37,249 bases of DNA from Micromonospora sp. MH99 (GTDB lineage: Bacteria; Actinomycetota; Actinomycetes; Mycobacteriales; Micromonosporaceae): contig NZ_MUZA01000063.1 in assembly GCF_021442385.1 (NCBI RefSeq), forward strand, positions 1 through 37,249. Reading direction: 5' to 3'. Shown piece by piece: positions 32,058 through 37,249 of the stretch. A program made the translations under genes and the position numbers. The notes under the pieces are model-generated. The model searched no databases and was not told the origin of the DNA. It was given only the letters and a program-made list of their open reading frames with translations. The stretch's first letter is position 1, and every line of letters starts with the position of its first letter.

Positions 32058-33638
32058 TCAGGCGACCGGGGCCTTGCCGAGGGCGACCTCGGCCTCCTCC
32101 TCCGGGGTGGCCTGCGGCGGCGCCTCGTTGGCGGTGCGCAGCGGGATCTCCTTGATGAACCAGGCGAGCACCGGAATCACGATGGTGAACAGCACGGCCC
32201 AGAGGAACACGTGCGAGATGGCGTCGGAAAGACCGGTGAGGACCAGCTCACGCGCCTGGGCCGGCAGCTTCTTGAGCTGCTCCAGGTCCATCCCGCCCTC
32301 GCCGCCGCCGCTGAACGCCCGGCCGGCGGACGAGTCGGCGAGCCGGCTGGCGAAGATCGCGCCGAACAGCGAGATGCCGAACGAGCCGCCGATCGACCGG
32401 AAGAAGGTGGCCGCGCCGCTGGCCGCGCCGAGGTCCTTCTGTTCCACGCTGTTCTGGGCGATCAGCATGGAGGTCTGCATGAGGAAGCCCATGCCGGCCC
32501 CGAGCACGACCATGTAGAGCGAGGACTGCAGCTTGCTGGTGTCGGTGTCGAGCATGGAGAGCAGCGCCATGCCCCCGGTCATCACCACGCCGCCGATGAT
32601 CGGGTACGCCCGGTACTTGCCGGTCTTGGTGATCGCCCGCCCGATGACCAGCGAGACGACGAGCATGCCGAACATCAACGGCAGCAGCAGCAGACCGCTG
32701 TTGGTGGCCGAGGCACCCTGCACGGTCTGCTGATAGAGCGGCAGGAAGTTCATCGCGCCGAACATCGCGAAACCGAGCAGGAAGCCGATCACCGAGATCA
32801 GCGCGAAGTTGCGGTTGGCGAACAGCGCCAACGGCAGGATCGGCTCCGGAACCCGGCGCTCCACCAGGCCGAACGCCACCAGCGCCACCAGCGCCAGCAC
32901 GGCCAGGCCGAGGATCTGCGGCGAGGCCCAGTCGTACTCGTTGCCGCCCCAGGTGGTGATCAGCACGATCGCGGTGATGCCGACCGAGAGCAGCGCCGCG
33001 CCGAGCCAGTCGATCCGGTGCTCGGTGCGGTACTTCGGCAGGTGCATCGTGGTGATCAGCACGAGCAGCGCGATGCCACCCAGCGGCAGGTTCACGTAGA
33101 ACGCCCAGCGCCAGGAGAGGTTGTCGGTGATGAAACCGCCGACCAGCGGGCCGGCCACCATGGCGATGGCCATGATGCCGGCGATCATGCCCTGGTAACG
33201 CCCGCGCTCGCGCGGCGGAACCAGGTCGCCGATGATCGCCATCACGCCGACCATCAGGCCACCGGCGCCCAGGCCCTGCACGGCGCGGAAGGCGATGAGC
33301 TGCACCATGCCGTCCTGCGGGCCGCCGAACATCCCGGAGCCGGCCATGCCGCACAGGGCCGAGCCGACGAGGAAGACGACGACCGAGGTCAGGAAGACCG
33401 ACTTACGGCCGTAGAGGTCACCGAGCTTGCCCCAGATCGGGGTGGAGACGGTGGTGCCCAGGACGTATGCGGTGACCACCCAGGTGAAGTGGTTGAGGCC
33501 GCCGAACTCGCCGACGATCCGCGGCAGCGCGGTGCTGACGATCATGTTGTCGAGCATCGCGAGCATCATCGCGATCATCAGTCCGAACAGCACGACCCGT
33601 ACGTTGGGTCGTGCGCCGGCCTGGGTTGCCTGAGTCAT
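32058..33638 (-). CDS. DHA2-family MFS drug exporter (EmrB/QacA type, 14 helices)
   Basis: The 526-residue inner-membrane H+ antiporter carries LDNMIVSTALPRI in helix 1 (motif D1), GKLGDLYGRK (motif A) between helices 2 and 3, RAVQGLGAGGLM (motif B) and GPLVGGFI (antiporter motif C). Its length and long C-terminal half fit the 14-helix DHA2 group. It probably exports hydrophobic drugs, dyes or a natural product; the substrate is unknown. ATG 33638 is preceded by a GGGGGAG-like site. The divergent TetR regulator and two dyads in the shared region argue for ligand-induced expression. Confidence 0.93.
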   Translation of the reverse strand: MTQATQAGARPNVRVVLFGLMIAMMLAMLDNMIVSTALPRIVGEFGGLNHFTWVVTAYVLGTTVSTPIWGKLGDLYGRKSVFLTSVVVFLVGSALCGMAGSGMFGGPQDGMVQLIAFRAVQGLGAGGLMVGVMAIIGDLVPPRERGRYQGMIAGIMAIAMVAGPLVGGFITDNLSWRWAFYVNLPLGGIALLVLITTMHLPKYRTEHRIDWLGAALLSVGITAIVLITTWGGNEYDWASPQILGLAVLALVALVAFGLVERRVPEPILPLALFANRNFALISVIGFLLGFAMFGAMNFLPLYQQTVQGASATNSGLLLLPLMFGMLVVSLVIGRAITKTGKYRAYPIIGGVVMTGGMALLSMLDTDTSKLQSSLYMVVLGAGMGFLMQTSMLIAQNSVEQKDLGAASGAATFFRSIGGSFGISLFGAIFASRLADSSAGRAFSGGGEGGMDLEQLKKLPAQARELVLTGLSDAISHVFLWAVLFTIVIPVLAWFIKEIPLRTANEAPPQATPEEEAEVALGKAPVA

Positions 33639-33680
33639 GGGTAAGCTCCCCCCGAGGATTGCCTTACTTACTTGCCGCCC

Positions 33681-33723
33681 GGCTAGTCACCTTACTAGCC
33701 GCACGGTAAGTTGGGTACCAACT
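33681..33723. promoter_or_regulatory. Two operator dyads between MFS exporter and TetR
   Basis: GGCTAGT-CACCTT-ACTAGCC (33681-33700) and AGTTGG-GTA-CCAACT (33709-33723) are both perfect inverted repeats in the 112-bp divergent gap. CTTAC and GTAAG flank the first dyad as a further matched pair. They are likely TetR sites. Confidence 0.75.
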
Positions 33724-33750
33724 GACGGTCAAGTGAATTGGGGGGCGTAG

Positions 33751-34353
33751 GTGAGGGAGAGCACAGGCGGCACCCGGGAGCGGATCAAGGCCGTCGCGTT
33801 GGAGCTCTTCACCGAGCAGGGGTACGAAAAGACCTCGCTGCGGGAGATCGCCGAACGCCTCAACGTCACCAAGGCGGCGCTCTACTACCACTTCAAGAGC
33901 AAGGACGACATCGTCGCCAGCTTCGTCGAGGATCGGCTGGATCAGATGGACGCGCTGACCGCCTGGGCCGACTCCCAGCCGGCGACCCTGGCCACCCGCC
34001 GCACCCTCATCTCCCGCTACGCCGACACGATGTTCGGCGGCGACATGCCGTCGGTGATGCGCTTCTTCGAGCAGAACCAGACAGTGCTCAAGAGCCTCTC
34101 CTCCGGCCAGCAGATGCGGGGCCGGATGATGCGGCTCGCCAGTGCCCTCTGCCGGGGCGACGACTCCCCCGCCGCCCAACTGCGCGCCACCCTGTCCCTG
34201 TTCGCCGTGCACACCAGCTGGTTCGCCGTGCGGGCACCGGGCATCACCGACGCCGAACGCCGCCGGCTCGCGCTGGAGGTGGCCGACGAGTTGCTGGCCG
34301 CGATCGGTGCCGAGCCCGACGAGGACGCGGCCCCGGCCAGCAGCCGGGCCTGA
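33751..34353 (+). CDS. TetR/AcrR family regulator of the divergent exporter
   Basis: This 200-residue protein has a TetR DNA-binding domain at residues 7-55 (IKAVALELFTEQGYEKTSLR, then NVTKAALYYHFKSKDDIVAS) and a helical ligand domain. GTG 33751 is preceded by a GGGGGG run acting as ribosome-binding site. It lies 112 bp from the divergent MFS exporter with two perfect dyads between, so it should repress the exporter and itself until a ligand binds. It ends 10 nt from the convergent GNAT gene. Confidence 0.92.
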   Translation: MRESTGGTRERIKAVALELFTEQGYEKTSLREIAERLNVTKAALYYHFKSKDDIVASFVEDRLDQMDALTAWADSQPATLATRRTLISRYADTMFGGDMPSVMRFFEQNQTVLKSLSSGQQMRGRMMRLASALCRGDDSPAAQLRATLSLFAVHTSWFAVRAPGITDAERRRLALEVADELLAAIGAEPDEDAAPASSRA

Positions 34354-34363
34354 CGCGCCGGCC

Positions 34364-34873
34364 TCAGGCGCGGGGCAGCTCCAACCGCAGGCCCAGCAGG
34401 GCCACACCCTCCACCGGCGACCAGTCCATCTCCGGCATACGGACGAACCCCAGGCGCTCGTAGAGCCGGTGGGCCGACACGGCCATCCCCGCGCGGACGC
34501 AGATCACGACGGCCCTACAGCCCAACTCGGCCGCCCGGTCGACGCACGCCTGGGCCAGCGCCGCGCCCACACCCCGCCCCTGGGCGCCCGGGTCGACCGC
34601 CAGCATCCGGAACTCCGCCTCGCCCGGCCCGGACAGCTCGGCGAACGGGGAGCCCGGCAGGACGAAGGTGACCGAGCCGAGCACCGCGCCCGTCGCCTCG
34701 TCCACCGCGACCAGCACCTCGCCGCTGCCGGCCCGGGTGGAGACGTCGGCCAGCACCGCCCCGTACCCGTGCTCGCCCTTGAGCTGACCGTCCGCCTCGT
34801 ACGCGGCCACGGTCAGGCGGGCGACGGCCGGGAAGTCGGCCGTGTCGGCGAGCCGGACCAGCAGGCCACTCAT
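34364..34873 (-). CDS. GNAT family N-acetyltransferase
   Basis: This 169-residue GNAT fold has motif A at about residues 91-106 (FRMLAVDPGAQGRGVGAALA) and the SAHRLYERLGFVRMPEMDW segment typical of the C-terminal half. The acceptor is unknown. ATG 34873 overlaps the stop of the biotinyl-domain gene by 4 nt (ATGA), so the two are translated together. Because the partner carries a modifiable Lys, an effect on protein or metabolite acylation is conceivable but is speculation. Confidence 0.88.
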   Translation of the reverse strand: MSGLLVRLADTADFPAVARLTVAAYEADGQLKGEHGYGAVLADVSTRAGSGEVLVAVDEATGAVLGSVTFVLPGSPFAELSGPGEAEFRMLAVDPGAQGRGVGAALAQACVDRAAELGCRAVVICVRAGMAVSAHRLYERLGFVRMPEMDWSPVEGVALLGLRLELPRA

Positions 34874-35085
34874 CCAATCACCGCAATCAGGTCGCCGTCC
34901 TGCACGACGTCGCCCTCGTGCACGGCGAGCTGCTGGACCACGCCGTCGGCCTCGGCGACGACCGGGATCTCCATCTTCATCGACTCGAGGATCACCAGAG
35001 TGTCGCCCTCGGACACGGTGTCGCCCGCGGACGCGACGACCTTCCAGACGTTCGCCACCATCTCGGCGCGGATCTCCTCGGCCAT
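34870..35085 (-). CDS. Free-standing biotinyl/lipoyl-domain protein (TB7.3-like)
   Basis: This 71-residue protein is a complete biotinyl/lipoyl carrier domain with ESMKMEI (Lys37 as the biotinylation site). It closely resembles M. tuberculosis TB7.3 (Rv3221c), which lies in the same genomic neighbourhood. Biotin carriers normally belong to acyl-CoA carboxylases, but no carboxylase subunit is in the window, so the partner is unknown. ATG 35085 has a GGGAGG site about 9 nt upstream; a GTG two codons earlier (35091) is less well spaced. The 229-nt divergent gap up to bL37 contains no further gene. Confidence 0.92.
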   Translation of the reverse strand: MAEEIRAEMVANVWKVVASAGDTVSEGDTLVILESMKMEIPVVAEADGVVQQLAVHEGDVVQDGDLIAVIG

Positions 35086-35314
35086 GTCCACGGCCCTCCC
35101 TTTTTCGCGATGTGCCTGCCGACGTATCCAATCACGCGAGGGTGGGGCGCGGGAGCGGAGCGGTGCGGCCGACCGGCCGCCGAGGCCCCGGGGGAAGGCA
35201 CCGGGTGCCGAGCGCACTACCATCAGCGGGTCGGACCCGACGCCGGGCGGCCGGTGGGTGCACCGGCGCGAGGCCGCGCGCAGCACGGATCCGACCCATC
35301 ACGAGGAGGTCAGC

Positions 35315-35389
35315 ATGGCGAAGAAGTCCCGCAAGAAGAAGGCCCGCAAGAAGAGCGCCGCGAACCACGGCAAGCGTCCCAACTCCTGA
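35315..35389 (+). CDS. 50S ribosomal protein bL37
   Basis: This 24-residue peptide, MAKKSRKKKARKK followed by SAANHGKRPNS, has 12 Lys or Arg residues. It matches the actinobacterial ribosomal protein bL37 (bacterial relative of the AURKAIP1/COX24 domain), which in mycobacterial ribosomes is buried in 23S rRNA. A GAGGAGG ribosome-binding site lies 5 nt upstream of ATG 35315, an unusually strong signal that supports translation of such a short gene. Its place between the TB7.3-like and rsrA genes is conserved as far as I recall. A 20-bp hairpin terminator follows. Confidence 0.92.
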   Translation: MAKKSRKKKARKKSAANHGKRPNS

Positions 35390-35446
35390 ACGTGCCGACG
35401 GGCGATGCGCCCGTCACCGGTCAGTCCGACCCGGCGCAGGCCGGGT

Positions 35447-35489
35447 ACACCGGTGGCCCGGGTCGAAGATCGACCCGGGCCACCGGTGT
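35447..35489. terminator. Perfect 20-bp hairpin, bidirectional terminator
   Basis: ACACCGGTGGCCCGGGTCGA (35447-35466) pairs perfectly with 35470-35489 around an AGA loop, followed by TTTCGCC. It lies between bL37 and the convergent rsrA end. Confidence 0.9.
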
Positions 35490-35513
35490 TTCGCCGTTTC
35501 GGTACGCCGACGC

Positions 35514-35801
35514 TCAGTCGGCCAGCTCACGGGAGTCGCTGGTCTCGAAGACCACCAGCTCGGTGAGCTTGACCCGCAGCCGCTCGCGCAGCTGATCGGG
35601 TGCGGTCTCGTTGCCGCAGCAACGGGCGACCAGTGCCCGCACCTCCTGTTCGAGCCCGTACTCGCGCAGGCACGGCCCGCACTCGTCGAGGTGGTGCCGG
35701 ATCAGCGAGCGGCGCTCGTCGGCGCACTCGAGATCCAGGTAGAGGTAGACCTCCGCGAGCACCTCGCGGCAGTCCGTCTCGTGCGGCTTTCCACAGCTCA
35801 C
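35514..35801 (-). CDS. rsrA: Mycothiol-system anti-sigma factor, zinc-binding (RsrA/RshA)
   Basis: This 95-residue ZAS-family anti-sigma factor has His37, Cys41 and Cys44 (HHLDECGPC, H-x3-C-x2-C) plus Cys11. These are the same positions as the redox-active zinc site of Streptomyces RsrA, as remembered. Oxidation forms a disulfide, zinc is lost and the sigma factor is released. GTG 35801 starts one base after the sigma stop (35803-35805), with GGGAGG inside the end of the sigma gene as ribosome-binding site, giving coupled synthesis of sigma and its inhibitor. Additional cysteines at the C-terminal side (RCCGNE) may modulate sensitivity. Confidence 0.95.
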   Translation of the reverse strand: MSCGKPHETDCREVLAEVYLYLDLECADERRSLIRHHLDECGPCLREYGLEQEVRALVARCCGNETAPDQLRERLRVKLTELVVFETSDSRELAD

Positions 35802-35802
35802 G

Positions 35803-36630
35803 TCACACCTCCCGGCCGGCAGCGGCAGCGGTCGAGCCCTTCGCGGACCGGGCCGGGCTGAAGCCCCGCTCCGCGGCGTACTGCTCGAGCAGCTTGCGCA
35901 GATTACGACGGCCGCGGTGCAGACGCGACATCACGGTGCCGATCGGCGTGCCCATGATGTCGGCGACCTCCTTGTAGGAGAAGCCCTCGACGTCGGTCAG
36001 GTAGACGGCCAGGCGGAACTCCTCCGGCAACTGCTGGAGGGCCTCCTTGACGTCGCTGTCCGGCAGCCGGTCCAGAGCCTCGGTCTCGGCCGAGCGCAGC
36101 CCGCTGGAGGTGTGCGACTCAGCCTCGGCGAGCTGCCAGTCGGTGATCTCCTCCGTGGGCGCCTGGATCGGCTGGCGCTGCCGCTTACGGTAGGAGTTGA
36201 TGTAGGTGTTGGTCAGGATCCGGTAGAGCCAGGCCTTCAGGTTCGTGCCCTGCTCGAACTGGTGAAAGGCCGCGTACGCCTTCAGGTAGGTCTCCTGGAC
36301 CAGGTCTTCGGCATCCGCCGGGTTGCGCGTCATGCGCAGCCCAGCAGCGTAGAGCTGATCGACGAATGGCATCGCGTCCCGCTCGAACCGGGCCCTGCGC
36401 TCGTCCGTCTTCTCGGTGGTCAACCGCACATCCCCTCGCGTCGGATGCTTTCCCGCCGAGGATACGCGCACGGACCTGCCCACAGATTCACTTCCGGCTG
36501 GTGTGCCCGTGCTCACCGCACCCACCCCGCCCGGTCCCGCTGTCACGGGCCAGTCCGGACCATCCAGCAGCCGCTGCAGCTGCCGGGCGTCCCGCTCGTC
36601 CCGTTCCAGGCTTCGTGTCTCGGTCGGCAC
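35803..36630 (-). CDS. sigR: ECF sigma factor of SigR/SigH type (thiol-oxidative stress)
   Basis: The 275-residue ECF sigma has region 2 at about residues 82-155 (FERDAMPFVDQLYAAGLRMT, then ADAEDLVQETYLKAY and TNTYINSYRKRQRQP) and region 4 at about 200-255 (LQQLPEEFRLAVYLTDVEGF, then GTPIGTVMSRLHRGRR). It directs the thiol-stress regulon (thioredoxin, mycothiol genes) once RsrA is oxidised. GTG 36630 gives a ~70-residue N-terminal extension before the conserved core; an internal GTG at 36429 is the other candidate. In Streptomyces a longer unstable sigma-R' isoform is made from a SigR-dependent promoter, and a candidate of that kind lies at 36669-36695. Confidence 0.94.
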   Translation of the reverse strand: MPTETRSLERDERDARQLQRLLDGPDWPVTAGPGGVGAVSTGTPAGSESVGRSVRVSSAGKHPTRGDVRLTTEKTDERRARFERDAMPFVDQLYAAGLRMTRNPADAEDLVQETYLKAYAAFHQFEQGTNLKAWLYRILTNTYINSYRKRQRQPIQAPTEEITDWQLAEAESHTSSGLRSAETEALDRLPDSDVKEALQQLPEEFRLAVYLTDVEGFSYKEVADIMGTPIGTVMSRLHRGRRNLRKLLEQYAAERGFSPARSAKGSTAAAAGREV

Positions 36631-36668
36631 CGGTCACCCCCCTCGCAGAAAAGTCGTCCGGGGTTAGT

Positions 36669-36695
36669 AACGCGAGATGACCGGTGAGGCATTCC
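36669..36695 (-). promoter_or_regulatory. Candidate SigR-dependent autoregulatory promoter
   Basis: On the minus strand GGAAT (36691-36695) and GTT (36669-36671) are spaced 19 nt, fitting the SigR/SigH consensus GGAAT-N18/19-GTT. Transcription would start about 30 nt before the long-form start codon at 36630. Confidence 0.7.
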
Positions 36696-36710
36696 GCCCG
36701 GCTCTCCCGT

Positions 36711-36752
36711 TCCTGGTCCCGGCCCCGGTGGCGCCGGCGCTGGGACCAGGAA
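36711..36752. terminator. Hairpin between hydrolase end and sigR promoter
   Basis: TTCCTGGTCCC (36710-36720) pairs with 36742-36752 around a 21-nt GC-rich loop that can form its own stem. A second, bulged pairing (CCGTCCGAACCG near 36776 with 36835-36845) lies closer to the hydrolase stop. Either may end hydrolase transcripts; no gene is seen in 36631-36846. Confidence 0.5.
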
Positions 36753-36846
36753 GGGCCTGGGAGGACTGGTGCCGTCCGTCCGAACCGGGCCGGCGGCACC
36801 AACCGATGCAACGACCCGCGCCCGGCAGCGGAAACGGTCGGACGGT

Positions 36847-37249
36847 TCAGTCGGCCGCCCAGCCATGCCGGCGCAGCCAGTCCCGCACCACATCGGCCGT
36901 GCCGGCCGGGTCGCGCCGCAGGTCGTGCGTCTCACCCGGCCGGGTGACGACCTGCACGCCCGGCTCCGACGCGGGCACCCCGAACGGGTCCCGGTCACCG
37001 TTGACCACGAGCGTCGGCAGCCCGGTGGCCAACTCGGCGGCGCGGGAGCGTTCCGGCCGGCCGGGCGGGTGCAGCGGGAAGGCCAACGCGACGACCCCGG
37101 CCGCGCCCACCGCGCGGGCCGTCCGGCAGGCCACCCGCGCGCCGCTGGAACGACCTCCGACCAGCACCGTGGGCACCTCGTCGTGGCGAGCGCGCAGCGC
37201 GGCGAGCACTGCCGTCCACGCCTCGTCGAGGTGCCCGGCGGGGGCCGGC
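36847..37249 (-). CDS. Alpha/beta-fold hydrolase, dienelactone-hydrolase-like (5' end missing)
   Basis: The frame stays open to the right edge, giving about 133 visible residues with the start outside the window. VPTVLVGGRSSGARVACRTA contains the nucleophile elbow G-R-S-S-G, LVVNGDRDPFG carries the likely acid Asp, and GETHDLRRDP the His. This matches the small alpha/beta hydrolases of the COG3571/KANL3-Tex30 type, whose substrates are mostly unknown. It precedes sigR on the same strand but is separated by a 216-nt gap with hairpins and a likely SigR promoter, so it is probably a separate transcript. Confidence 0.85.
   Translation of the reverse strand, partial: PAPAGHLDEAWTAVLAALRARHDEVPTVLVGGRSSGARVACRTARAVGAAGVVALAFPLHPPGRPERSRAAELATGLPTLVVNGDRDPFGVPASEPGVQVVTRPGETHDLRRDPAGTADVVRDWLRRHGWAAD

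Noticed and set aside
32211..33644. 477-residue plus-strand open frame antisense to the MFS exporter
   Set aside because: It is rich in Gln, His, Arg and Asp, as expected for the antisense of hydrophobic codons.

Overview
ORGANISM. This is very GC-rich DNA that looks like an actinobacterium, most plausibly Micromonosporaceae (Micromonospora or a relative; this is inferred, no 16S is present). Actinobacterial markers include a fused Kgd 2-oxoglutarate enzyme, a WblE/WhiB1 regulator, the tiny ribosomal protein bL37, a thiol-stress sigma/anti-sigma pair of SigR-RsrA (SigH-RshA) type, a nickel superoxide dismutase with its maturation protease, and a PdtaS-type sensor kinase. Nearly all coding content is accounted for. 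No rRNA, tRNA, CRISPR, phage or transposase genes were seen. LAYOUT 1-9 kb. The 3' part of kgd is followed by a strong hairpin terminator and a small DUF6104 gene. Next is a divergent FAD monooxygenase/TetR pair around a large dyad operator, then the translationally coupled pta-ackA pair (acetyl-CoA to acetyl-phosphate to acetate with ATP). LAYOUT 9-16 kb. This is an accessory-looking block: a tiny membrane protein, two paralogous secreted alpha/beta-hydrolase lipoproteins bracketing a nucleotidyltransferase, and a MerR regulator whose 19-bp-spacer promoter drives an aldo/keto reductase. It continues with a hairpin repeat, a zinc-free MDR oxidoreductase and NAD(P)-malic enzyme. LAYOUT 16-20 kb. 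sodX is divergent from sodN, and sodN is coupled to a GNAT acetyltransferase. These are followed by an anti-sigma-like ATPase without a neighbouring sigma factor, a small membrane protein, a DagK-type lipid kinase and whiB1/wblE, which has a 447-bp upstream region carrying Crp-like sites. LAYOUT 20-27 kb. An assimilatory sulfate-reduction operon on the minus strand (short leader peptide, sirA, zinc-ribbon gene, cysH, sirohydrochlorin chelatase) has overlapping genes. The leader region can form a stem that covers the sirA ribosome-binding site. It is followed by a DUF5937-HTH regulator divergent from a second aldo/keto reductase and a GT-C-like membrane glycosyltransferase. LAYOUT 27-37 kb. A perfect 38-bp palindrome separates the glycosyltransferase from pdtaS. 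Then come a SIS-domain protein divergent from a TPR/helical-repeat protein, a DHA2 MFS exporter with divergent TetR, a GNAT coupled to a free-standing biotinyl protein, bL37, and rsrA-sigR with a candidate SigR-type autoregulated promoter. The window ends in a partial alpha/beta hydrolase. TOGETHER. The order whiB1, pdtaS, TB7.3-like, rshA-like, sigH-like recalls the Mycobacterium tuberculosis Rv3219-Rv3223c neighbourhood, here opened up by metabolic genes. Much of the interest lies in regulatory DNA: at least six clear dyad operators, a translational attenuator for sulfur assimilation, and many genes with a -10-like hexamer 6-7 nt before the start codon, suggesting leaderless mRNAs.
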